A stretch of 44,057 nucleotides of DNA from Meiothermus rufus DSM 22234. GTDB lineage: Bacteria > Deinococcota > Deinococci > Deinococcales > Thermaceae. The stretch lies in the NCBI RefSeq assembly GCF_000423425.1, contig NZ_AUHY01000021.1, forward strand, positions 1-44,057, given 5' to 3'. A model generated the notes under the pieces. It saw only the letters and a program-made list of their open reading frames with translations, made no database searches and had not been told where the DNA came from. Position 1 is the stretch's first letter. Every line of letters starts with the position of its first letter. Shown one piece after another: positions 27,791 to 37,522 of the stretch. A program made the position numbers and the translations under genes.

Positions 27791-28792
27791 GTGTGGATTT
27801 TGGGCATCGACACCTCCTGCGACGATACCGGGGTGGGTCTGGTGCAGGATGGCCGGGTGGTGGTCAACCGGGTGGCCTCCCAGACCCTGCTGCACCAGGT
27901 CTACGGGGGGGTGGTGCCGGAGTTAGCCTCGAGGGAGCATGTCCAGGTGATCGACGGGCTAGTGGAGGCTGTCCTAGCCGAGGCGGGTTTGGTGCCAGCC
28001 AAGCTGGATAGGGTGGCAGCTACACGGGGCCCGGGGTTGATTGGGGCTTTACTGGTGGGCTTCACCTATGCCAAGGGGTTGGCCTTTGCCCTGGAGAAAC
28101 CCTTTGTGCCGGTGCACCACCTCGAGGGCCACATCTACGCGGCCCTGGCCGAACACCCCGAGGTAACCCCGCCCTTCCTGGCCCTGGTGGCCTCGGGGGG
28201 CCACACCCACCTGTTCGAGGTGCCCTGCTGGGGCCAGTACCGGCAGCTGGGCGCCACCCTAGATGACGCGGCAGGAGAAGCTTTCGACAAGGTAGCCCGC
28301 CTGCTGGGCCTGGGGTATCCTGGAGGGCCTGCGATCGAAGAACTGGCCCGCCAGGGGGAGGCCCCTAGGGTTCCCCTGGCCCTGCCGTTGCAGGGGCAGG
28401 AGGGTTTTAACTTCAGCTTTTCTGGCCTAAAAACGGCGGTGGCCCGGGCTCTGGAACAGGGCTATGCCCCCGCCGATATCGCCGCGCGCTTCCAGCAGGT
28501 GGTGGTCGAACACCTGGCCCAGGTGGTGGTTCGGGCGGCCCGGTACACCGGCCTTAGCACCCTTTTGGTCACCGGGGGCGTGGCCCAGAACGCCGCGCTG
28601 CGGGCCCGTTTGCAGGAGGCCGGGTTGCGCCTGTTGTTTCCTCCAAAGGGCTTGGCCACCGACAACGGGGCCATGATCGCTTTAGCTGCCTGGCATATCC
28701 AAAAGGCGCCGCCGGAGGCCCTGCTGGTTCCGGCGGCAGCCTATTTGCCTTTGGAAGACCCCTCTACTTCCGCAGGGCGACCAGCTCGGTGA
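27791..28792 (+). CDS. tsaD: tRNA N6-threonylcarbamoyladenosine transferase TsaD
   Basis: Catalytic subunit that transfers the threonylcarbamoyl group to A37 of ANN-decoding tRNAs. It has 333 residues from GTG 27791, giving MWILGIDTSCDDTG. An upstream in-frame GTG at 27770 would place the -10 box inside the gene. ASKHA-fold motifs: metal ligands H110 and H114 in HHLEGH, LVASGGHTHL, and the late Asp in KGLATDNGAMIALA. The last 29 nt overlap the converging gene on the other strand. Confidence 0.94.
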   Translation: MWILGIDTSCDDTGVGLVQDGRVVVNRVASQTLLHQVYGGVVPELASREHVQVIDGLVEAVLAEAGLVPAKLDRVAATRGPGLIGALLVGFTYAKGLAFALEKPFVPVHHLEGHIYAALAEHPEVTPPFLALVASGGHTHLFEVPCWGQYRQLGATLDDAAGEAFDKVARLLGLGYPGGPAIEELARQGEAPRVPLALPLQGQEGFNFSFSGLKTAVARALEQGYAPADIAARFQQVVVEHLAQVVVRAARYTGLSTLLVTGGVAQNAALRARLQEAGLRLLFPPKGLATDNGAMIALAAWHIQKAPPEALLVPAAAYLPLEDPSTSAGRPAR

Positions 28793-29446
28793 TGCTCTCG
28801 CCGTTGCGGGTTTTCTGGATGCTCTTGACCAGGCCCACCCCTTCGGCATACCAGGAGGTGCCGCGGCTTTCGAAGTTGAAGGGAATTTGGATGGGGCCGG
28901 CGCTGGCTTTTAGCCGGGTAGCGAGGCTGGTCTCGAGCCGATAGGCGGTAAGGCGCCCTGCCGGGGTGACCACGGTTTCCTGGGCCACCACCTGGTAGAG
29001 ATTCTCGAGGCTACCGCTAATCTGGAGGCGCAACGGCCCCTGCTGTCCGCTGCCCCGCACCTCATCACCAGCTTCCAGCTATTCCCCACCGCCCAGCGGT
29101 CGTAGTCGGGGATAGCCACCCCGCTTACCCGCACCACCTCCAGGCTGTAGCTCACCGGCTGCCCGCCCAGCTCGGCCCGGTTGTTGCCCGGGCCAAAGTC
29201 CACCGGTGCGAGGCCTTCTGCCGAGCAACGGTAGCGGGAGGTTTCCTGGCCGCTATTGCTCTGGCGAATCTGCACAAAGCTGGTCTCGGTGATCTGGGTT
29301 TTGCGGATGGTATAGGCCCCGCTGCGTTCGCCGCTGGTGCGGTACTGCCACTCCCAGCCCGGACGGGCCGGAGCGAAGGGCTGGTCGCAAAACTGGGCTA
29401 GGGCGGGGCTGCCCAAAAGAAACAGGGCCAGAAAGGCAAGGGGCAT
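28764..29446 (-). pseudogene. Frameshifted exported protein of unknown function
   Basis: Two minus-strand frames read as one protein. The first (29446 to about 29063) starts with signal peptide MPLAFLALFLLGSPALA and runs to GNSWKLVM. The second (from about 29060 to 28764) continues VRGSGQQGPLRLQISGS to the end. They join if one base is added near 29058-29065, for example a G between the ATG and AGG codons, restoring MEVRG. About 226 residues in all; mature part is Ser/Thr/Gln-rich and beta-like. No family recognised. TACACT is six bases before the ATG. It could be a pseudogene, a real frameshift or a sequencing error. Confidence 0.75.
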
Positions 29447-29452
29447 AACCCA

Positions 29453-29458
29453 AGTGTA
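29453..29458 (-). promoter_or_regulatory. -10 box of the frameshifted gene (leaderless)
   Basis: TACACT on the minus strand, six bases (TGGGTT) before ATG 29446. The intact promoter suggests that loss of the frame is recent or only apparent. Confidence 0.45.
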
Positions 29459-29533
29459 TGCCGGACTCCAGGTGGAAAGGTAAAGAGGCGTTACACATCT
29501 AGCCTTCTAACCCCCATTCTCATGCAGAAGGGG

Positions 29534-29539
29534 TACAAT
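29534..29539 (+). promoter_or_regulatory. -10 box of secA
   Basis: TACAAT, 11 bases before ATG 29551 and five before an in-frame TTG at 29545. The transcript would have a leader of only about five bases or none. Confidence 0.45.
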
Positions 29540-29550
29540 CGCGTTTGGTT

Positions 29551-32559
<3,009 letters not shown>

Positions 32560-32587
32560 ATGCCGGCGGCCCAGGGGGCGCTTCAAC

Positions 32588-33439
32588 ATGCTTACCCGGC
32601 GCCGCTTTCTATTCCTGCTCGGCCTGGGCGTTGTAGGCCTAGGGGGGTGGGCCGCGGGGGAGGCTTACCGCTTTGGCCTCAGCCGCTATCGGCGGGTTTT
32701 GCCTGGGCTAAGGCAGCCTTTGCGGGTGGTGCAGCTAAGTGACCTGCATTATGGCCCTTGGGTGCACGGGGCCTCGGTCAGGGCCTGGGTTCAAGCGGCC
32801 AATCAAGAGCGGCCCGACCTGGTGGTCATTACCGGCGACCTGATCGAGTCGGGCCTGCGTCTGCGCTGGCTGAAGGAGGCTTACCGGATGGCCAGCCCCG
32901 ACCTGGAGACCCTGGTTAGCGAACTGGGGCGGCTACGGGCTCCTCTGGGGGTCTACGCCATCTGGGGTAACCACGACAATGGTCTGCCTCAGGCCAAACG
33001 CTACCTAAGACACCGCCTAGCGGCCCGGGGCATCGAGGTGCTGACCAACCAGGGGCTTTGGGTACGGGACGACCTATTTCTGAGCGGGGTAGACGACTAC
33101 TGGGAGGGAGAGGCCAACCCCCAGGCTTCCTTGCGGGGCTTCCGCCCCGATAGGGCTAGCCTGGCCTTAGCCCACAACCCTGATTTTTGGGACTTTTACC
33201 GGGGCTTGCCGGTTTCCCTGGTGCTGAGCGGCCATACCCACGGGGGCCAGGTGTACCTGCCGGGTCTGGGGGCGCCCTGGACACCCTCGTACTATGGCCA
33301 AAAGTACCTGGGGGGGTGGTTCACGCCGCCCGCCTCGCCGGTGGCTGGGTTCGTCTCGCGAGGCTTAGGCCCAACGGGCCTACCTTTGCGCCTCAACGCT
33401 CCCGCTGAGTTGGTGGTCTTCGACTTCCAACCAGGGTAG
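32588..33439 (+). CDS. Metallophosphoesterase with Tat-like N terminus
   Basis: 283 residues. MLTRRRFLFLLGLGVVGLGG is a twin-arginine-type signal or membrane anchor, so the enzyme acts outside or at the membrane. Calcineurin-like motifs: SDLHYG (D and H ligands), VITGDLIES, WGNHDN, and SGHTHGGQVYLP. It resembles the YkuE/YaeI-type phosphodiesterases; substrate unknown. It starts 28 nt after secA and is followed within 10 nt by a paralogue without the signal. Confidence 0.88.
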   Translation: MLTRRRFLFLLGLGVVGLGGWAAGEAYRFGLSRYRRVLPGLRQPLRVVQLSDLHYGPWVHGASVRAWVQAANQERPDLVVITGDLIESGLRLRWLKEAYRMASPDLETLVSELGRLRAPLGVYAIWGNHDNGLPQAKRYLRHRLAARGIEVLTNQGLWVRDDLFLSGVDDYWEGEANPQASLRGFRPDRASLALAHNPDFWDFYRGLPVSLVLSGHTHGGQVYLPGLGAPWTPSYYGQKYLGGWFTPPASPVAGFVSRGLGPTGLPLRLNAPAELVVFDFQPG

Positions 33440-33442
33440 GAT
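33437..33442 (+). promoter_or_regulatory. Possible -10 box overlapping the upstream stop codon
   Basis: TAGGAT begins at the TAG stop of the first metallophosphoesterase and lies six bases (AACGGG) before GTG 33449. Because the genes are only nine bases apart this may be coincidence, but the spacing equals that at other genes here. Confidence 0.35.
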
Positions 33443-33448
33443 AACGGG

Positions 33449-34252
33449 GTGATTTTTGGCTATACCTTCGTTGTACGGCGCTTCCAGCGCTTTCTGCGGG
33501 GTTTGCAGCTTCCTTTGCGGGTGGCCCACCTCTCCGACCTACACATTGGGTTTTTCATCCGGGGGGGCTCGCTTAGGCGCTGGGTGGAGGCTACCCTGGC
33601 CGAGCGCCCCGACCTGGTGGTCATTACCGGCGACCTGACCGATGGTGGGCCCGAATGGGTGCAGCCTTTTTTGAGCGGGTTGGGGCGGCTTCAAGCGCCC
33701 TTAGGGGTTTGGGTGGTTTGGGGCAACCACGACTACCGTTATTCCGGTTACCAGCCCCTACAGCCCGGCCCTGCGGCTTCCCCTTTTAACCCCCCTAGGG
33801 TGCCCATGCGCCCCCCACTAGAGCTAGAGCAGCGCCTGGAAAAGCTGGGCCTTCGCTTTTTGCACAACGCAGGGCAGCAGCTCCGGCCCGATCTCTACCT
33901 GGCCGGGGTGGAGGATCTGTGGCATGGCCAGCCTGATATTGCTCAGGCCCTGCAGGGCCGTCTGGAGGGGCCGGCCTGTTTGCTGCTTTGCCACAACCCC
34001 GATTTTCTCTACCAGGTGCCCCCTACGGTTGACCTGACCCTGTGTGGCCATACCCACGGCGGGCAGGTGGTGCTGCCCTGGTACGGCCCGACCTTTACCT
34101 CCTCCCGCTACGGCCAGAAGTTTGCCGGGGGCTGGGTGGACGACCCTGCCCCAGCTTATATCTCCCGTGGCCTGGGGGTCTCTACCCTGCCGCTGCGGGT
34201 GGCCTGCCCGGCAGAGCTGGTCATCCACGAGTTTTGGCCCCAGGGAGCCTAG
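33449..34252 (+). CDS. Metallophosphoesterase, cytosolic paralogue
   Basis: 267 residues from GTG 33449. Motifs SDLHIG, VITGDLTDGG, WGNHDY and CGHTHGGQVVLP match the gene upstream, but there is no signal sequence. A Pro-rich loop (about residues 98-125) is inserted after GNHD. The C-terminal half (HNPDF, SRYGQKFAGGW, SRGLGVSTLPLRV) is closely similar to the first copy, so this is a tandem duplication. Its TAG stop interlocks with that of the converging tyrA in the tetramer CTAG. Confidence 0.88.
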   Translation: MIFGYTFVVRRFQRFLRGLQLPLRVAHLSDLHIGFFIRGGSLRRWVEATLAERPDLVVITGDLTDGGPEWVQPFLSGLGRLQAPLGVWVVWGNHDYRYSGYQPLQPGPAASPFNPPRVPMRPPLELEQRLEKLGLRFLHNAGQQLRPDLYLAGVEDLWHGQPDIAQALQGRLEGPACLLLCHNPDFLYQVPPTVDLTLCGHTHGGQVVLPWYGPTFTSSRYGQKFAGGWVDDPAPAYISRGLGVSTLPLRVACPAELVIHEFWPQGA

Positions 34253-35328
34253 CGCACGCGGTAGCCGATGCCCTCGAGGATGCCCCTGGCCTGCTCGCGC
34301 TCCTCGAGGGTGGCAAAGCCCATGCGGATGGCCCCTCCTTCGTCGCGGATGGCCAGCACCTCGAAGTTTTTGATGTTGATCCCGGCGTTGCCCAAGGCAG
34401 TGGAGACCGTGGCGATCTGCCCCGGCTTATCCGGCACCTGTACCACCAGCTCGTGCATGCTGGGCAGCAAGCTGCGCTTCACGATGGGCAACGCATCGCG
34501 GGTACGCTTGGCTTCCTGGGCGGCTTGCAGCAGTTCTTCGGGGCGCTCGAGCAGATTTTCCAGCTCCAGGAGCACTGCTCGTAGGTCCTCTACAGCTCCC
34601 CGCAGGGCCTCTTTGTTGGCCACCACCATATCGCGGCTCATGCGCGGTGAGCCCGAGGCTACCCGGGTCAGGTCGCGGAAGCCGCCCGCAGCCAGGAACA
34701 TCAAAAGCTCCTGGTGAGGGTCCTGGGCTACCAACCGGTTGAGCCCCACGGCCAGTAGGTAGGGCAGATGGGAGATGCGGGCCACCAGCCGGTCATGTAG
34801 CTCGGGGGGCATCTCCAAAGGGTAGGCCCCTAGGTTTTCCACCAAAGTCCGTACCGTGCTCAGAGCGGTGGGGTTGGTTTTTGGGCTAGGGGTTAGAACC
34901 CAGACCGCGTTTTGCAAAAGCCCGGCGTGGGCGGCCTCTACCCCAGCTTTCTCACTGCCGGCCATAGGGTGTGAGCCCACGAAGTTGGGCAGAACCTCGG
35001 TGAGGCCCTGCACCACCGCTCCCTTGACACTGCCCACATCCATCCAGATCGCTTGCGGGCTGGATAGGGGGGCCAGCCGGCGGCCCTCTTCGACCAGCAC
35101 CCCCACCGGGGCAGCCAACACCCCCAGCTCGAGCTCCCCCACCCAGGGCCCCAGGCTGGCGTGCACCCGATCCACCACCTGCAGGGCCAAGGCGTCCTCG
35201 AGGGCCTTGGGGTCGGGGTCATAGGCATGCACTTCCTCGGCCAGAAAGCGCTCGCGCAGCCCCAGGGCTAAGCTTCCTCCCAGAAGCCCGATGCCAAAGA
35301 TACCCACCTTGCTAAAAAGTGGCTTCAT
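34249..35328 (-). CDS. tyrA: Prephenate dehydrogenase with C-terminal ACT domain
   Basis: Oxidatively decarboxylates prephenate to 4-hydroxyphenylpyruvate, the tyrosine branch. It has 359 residues from ATG 35328; GTG 35343 is possible. NAD-binding GIFGIGLLGGSLALG at the N terminus, DVGSVKG and GSHPMAGSEKAGVEAA for substrate binding, and an ACT domain (about residues 285-359, LVVQVPDKPGQIATVSTALG) that usually binds an amino-acid inhibitor such as tyrosine. It is second in the aroF-tyrA operon, 32 nt after aroF, and so would be governed by the same attenuator. Confidence 0.94.
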   Translation of the reverse strand: MKPLFSKVGIFGIGLLGGSLALGLRERFLAEEVHAYDPDPKALEDALALQVVDRVHASLGPWVGELELGVLAAPVGVLVEEGRRLAPLSSPQAIWMDVGSVKGAVVQGLTEVLPNFVGSHPMAGSEKAGVEAAHAGLLQNAVWVLTPSPKTNPTALSTVRTLVENLGAYPLEMPPELHDRLVARISHLPYLLAVGLNRLVAQDPHQELLMFLAAGGFRDLTRVASGSPRMSRDMVVANKEALRGAVEDLRAVLLELENLLERPEELLQAAQEAKRTRDALPIVKRSLLPSMHELVVQVPDKPGQIATVSTALGNAGINIKNFEVLAIRDEGGAIRMGFATLEEREQARGILEGIGYRVR

Positions 35329-35360
35329 AAGCGCTCGTATCACCTGGAAGTGCGGTGGGG

Positions 35361-36398
35361 CTAGACGGGTTCTAGCTCGCGGGTGAGCTGGCGGCCCAAG
35401 GCAGGCAGCAGGGCCCGGATGCGCTGCATCAGCTCGGCGAACTGCGCCTCGGTGAGCTGCTGGGCTGCGTCAGAAAGGGCTTTTTCCGGCTCGGGGTGGG
35501 TTTCCACGATGAGGCCATCGGCCCCGGCGGCCAGCCCGGCCAAAGCCAGGGCGCTGACCCAGTCACGCCGGCCTGCGGCGTGGGAAGGGTCGATCCAGAC
35601 CGGCAGGTGGGTCAGGCTTTTGAGCACCGGCACTGCTGAGACGTCTAAGGTGAAGCGGGTGGATTTCTCAAAGGTGCGGATGCCGCGCTCTACCAGGATG
35701 ACCTTCATATTGCCCTGGGCCAGCACGTACTCGGCGGACATCAGGAATTCCTCCAAGGTCATGCTCATTCCCCGCTTGAGCATCACCGCTCGTCCGGACT
35801 GCCCCGCAGCCTGCAACAAAGCGAAGTTTTGTGCGTTGCGCGCTCCAATCTGTAGCACATCGGCGTAGGCTGCCACTAGGTCTACCTGCTCGGGAGCGAC
35901 CACCTCGGTCACGATGGGCAGGCCGGTTTCCTGGCGGGCCTGCGCTAGAATTTCCAGCCCAGCCTGGCCCAGCCCCTGGAAGCTGTAAGGCGAGGTGCGG
36001 GGTTTGAAGGCTCCGCCCCGTAGCATCTGGGCTCCGTGTCGGCGCACATAGTGGGCGGCGCTGAGGGTTTGCTCCAGACTTTCCACCCCGCAGGGCCCCG
36101 CAGCAACCATCACCTCGCCTCCGCCGGTGGCCCCGGTGGGGAAACGCAGCACGGTGGGCTTGGGGCAGACCTCGAGGGAGGCCAGCTTGTAGGGCTTGGA
36201 TATGGGAATCACGTCCTGTACTGACTCCAAAGCGCGGAAATGCTCGATCAACTCCGGGGTAGGCCCCTTGCCGATGGCCCCCACTAAGGTGGTGTGCTCC
36301 CCTTCGGAAACGTGGGCGCGGTAGCCTACAGCCTGCACTTCCTGCACCACCTGCTCGATCTCTTTGTTGCCCGAACCGCGTTTGAGAATGATCAGCAT
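35361..36398 (-). CDS. aroF: DAHP synthase, type I beta, with N-terminal ferredoxin-like domain
   Basis: Condenses phosphoenolpyruvate and erythrose 4-phosphate, the first step to all aromatic amino acids. It has 345 residues. The N-terminal 70 residues (MLIILKRGSGNKEIEQVVQ) form the regulatory ferredoxin-like domain of the Thermotoga type. The barrel carries VAAGPCGVES, RGGAFKPRTSPYSFQG, VLQIGARNAQNF, VMLKRGMSMT, WIDPSHAAGRRD and a late ETHPEPEKALSDA (metal ligands Cys, His, Glu, Asp). The ribosome-binding site GGAAGGAG lies directly after the attenuator's terminator. Confidence 0.96.
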   Translation of the reverse strand: MLIILKRGSGNKEIEQVVQEVQAVGYRAHVSEGEHTTLVGAIGKGPTPELIEHFRALESVQDVIPISKPYKLASLEVCPKPTVLRFPTGATGGGEVMVAAGPCGVESLEQTLSAAHYVRRHGAQMLRGGAFKPRTSPYSFQGLGQAGLEILAQARQETGLPIVTEVVAPEQVDLVAAYADVLQIGARNAQNFALLQAAGQSGRAVMLKRGMSMTLEEFLMSAEYVLAQGNMKVILVERGIRTFEKSTRFTLDVSAVPVLKSLTHLPVWIDPSHAAGRRDWVSALALAGLAAGADGLIVETHPEPEKALSDAAQQLTEAQFAELMQRIRALLPALGRQLTRELEPV

Positions 36399-36416
36399 GG
36401 CTGCTCCTTCCGGCGT

Positions 36417-36452
36417 AAAGAAAACTTCCGGGGATTTGGATTTCCCCGGAAG
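36417..36452 (-). terminator. Attenuator terminator between the leader peptide and aroF
   Basis: CTTCCGGGGA (36443-36452) pairs perfectly with TCCCCGGAAG (36425-36434) around an 8-nt loop, followed by TTTTCTTT. It lies 22 nt after the leader-peptide stop and just before the aroF ribosome-binding site, so it can only act as a regulated premature terminator. Confidence 0.9.
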
Positions 36453-36473
36453 CCTTGCTACGCCTTTACACGA

Positions 36474-36560
36474 CTACGCCGACCTCACGGGGACCCCGGG
36501 CCAATAAAAGTACCCCAAAAAGAGGGCTTCTTGGCGGAGGGTTTCCCTCGAGGTCGGCAT
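36474..36560 (-). CDS. Aromatic leader peptide of the aroF-tyrA attenuator
   Basis: 28 codons from ATG 36560 to TAG. Residues 14-20 are FLGYFYW, with five aromatic codons (Phe, Tyr, Phe, Tyr, Trp) in seven. Its start lies eight bases after a -10 box, so it is read from a nearly leaderless mRNA. The first 11 bases (36550-36560) can pair with 36476-36486 just before the stop (one G-U). The bases 36484-36493 can instead pair with the 5' arm of the terminator. This is the arrangement of classic ribosome-stall attenuation (as in pheL or trpL), inferred here by structure and position. Confidence 0.85.
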   Translation of the reverse strand: MPTSRETLRQEALFLGYFYWPGVPVRSA

Positions 36561-36568
36561 ATGCTGTG

Positions 36569-36598
36569 AGTCTATCGGCCCGCCGGTGGGCTTGTCAA
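36569..36598 (-). promoter_or_regulatory. Promoter of the aroF-tyrA operon
   Basis: TTGACA (36593-36598), an 18-nt spacer and TAGACT (36569-36574) on the minus strand. The expected start site is one or two bases before the leader-peptide ATG at 36560. The -35 begins only a few bases from the end of the upstream thioesterase gene. Confidence 0.8.
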
Positions 36599-36603
36599 CC
36601 GGC

Positions 36604-37011
36604 CTAACCTTGGCGTATGGGCGTGATGGCCAAGGTGCAGCGGGAGATGCAGACCAACCGCCCCTGTTCATCGCGAATTTCGATGCTCCAGACCGCGCTG
36701 GTTCGCCCGTTGTGCAGTGGGGTGGCCGTAGCAATGACCTTGCCGGACTGCATCGAACGCAGGTGGTTGGCATTGATTTCCATGCCAAAGCTGGTATAGC
36801 CCTCGGGGGCGGCCAGGTAGGCCCCGATGCTGGCCACAGTCTCGGCCAGGGCCACCGAGGCCCCCCCATGCAAAAAGCCGAAAGGCTGGTGCACCCGGGG
36901 GGTGACCTCCATCTCGGCCACCACCTTTTGCGGGCTAGCCTCCAACAGCTTAATGCCCAGGGTCTGAACCAGGGTTTCGCGCTCGGGGAGAAGCGGGTTA
37001 ATCTTGCCCAT
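36604..37011 (-). CDS. Hotdog-fold acyl-CoA thioesterase (PaaI/MenI-like)
   Basis: 135 residues from ATG 37011 (MGKINPLLPERETLVQ); an ATG two codons upstream (37017) is the alternative. The hotdog signature FGFLHGGASVALAETVASIG has Glu at the catalytic position, as in MenI/EntH-type enzymes that hydrolyse DHNA-CoA or aryl-CoA, rather than the Asp of PaaI. TAGGCT lies six bases before ATG 37011. Substrate is not certain; a role in menaquinone synthesis or general acyl-CoA proofreading is plausible. Confidence 0.88.
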   Translation of the reverse strand: MGKINPLLPERETLVQTLGIKLLEASPQKVVAEMEVTPRVHQPFGFLHGGASVALAETVASIGAYLAAPEGYTSFGMEINANHLRSMQSGKVIATATPLHNGRTSAVWSIEIRDEQGRLVCISRCTLAITPIRQG

Positions 37012-37060
37012 GCCCATAGCCTAAGAGGCCGCCTTGGGCCTTTCAAGACGGCGCGGTATC

Positions 37061-37069
37061 TGCTATAAT
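37061..37069 (+). promoter_or_regulatory. Extended -10 promoter of tmRNA
   Basis: TGC-TATAAT: a perfect -10 hexamer with the TGN extension, ending 12 nt before the mature 5' end. The -35 region (TTTCAA around 37041) is weak. Confidence 0.75.
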
Positions 37070-37081
37070 CTTGGTTTGCCT

Positions 37082-37437
37082 GGGGGCGTTTTGGTTTCGA
37101 CAGGGACTCCTGAAGGCAGTACGGCGTGTCGAGGTAGCCCATGGCCTCGTAAAAATGGGCAAAGCCATAACTGGCAACGTTCGTAGCAACAGCTACGCCC
37201 TCGCTGCTTAAGCCAGCGACGTTCTTCAGAAGCCCAGCCGATGGCGTACTGAATGAACGACCCCAAAGTCGGCTAGTTTCTGGCCAGGCTCCGTAGCCAG
37301 GGGCGAAACCTCACGGAGCTCGGTTCAGGCCCGCTGTTGGTGGCGTAAGCCTGGACGACGAACAAGCACCAACTACACACGTAGAAGTCTGCTGGATGGG
37401 TCTTTGGACGCGGGTTCGACTCCCGCCGCCTCCACCA
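37082..37437 (+). ncRNA. ssrA: Transfer-messenger RNA (tmRNA)
   Basis: Rescues stalled ribosomes and tags unfinished proteins. The 5' GGGGGCG pairs with the 3' CGCCTCC (one G-U) to form the alanine-type acceptor stem, followed by encoded ACCA. The T-arm GGGTTCGACTCCC is present near the 3' end. The tag reading frame begins at GGC 37173 and ends at TAA 37209-37211, encoding GNVRSNSYALAA. One-piece form, 356 nt. The typical start GGTTTCGACAGGG follows the acceptor strand. Confidence 0.96.
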
Positions 37438-37442
37438 ACAAG

Positions 37443-37472
37443 AACCCCCTGGAAGCCTCCAGGGGGTTTTCT
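37443..37472 (+). terminator. Intrinsic terminator of tmRNA
   Basis: CCCCCTGGA-AGCC-TCCAGGGGG (9 perfect pairs) followed by TTTT, starting 6 nt after the encoded CCA end. Confidence 0.92.
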
Positions 37473-37510
37473 CTGCGGTGTTCCTTGCACTTGCTACCCG
37501 GCGCAGCAGC

Positions 37511-37516
37511 GATAAT
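37511..37516 (+). promoter_or_regulatory. -10 box of the VWA-protein gene (leaderless)
   Basis: GATAAT, six bases (ACACCT) before GTG 37523, located after the tmRNA terminator. Confidence 0.45.
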
Positions 37517-37522
37517 ACACCT

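Noticed and set aside
36474-37142. A 222-codon minus-strand open frame covering the thioesterase gene and upstream
   Set aside because: Most of it is a GC-driven shadow of the thioesterase frame. Only its last 28 codons, which have their own promoter and start, are kept as the aroF leader peptide.
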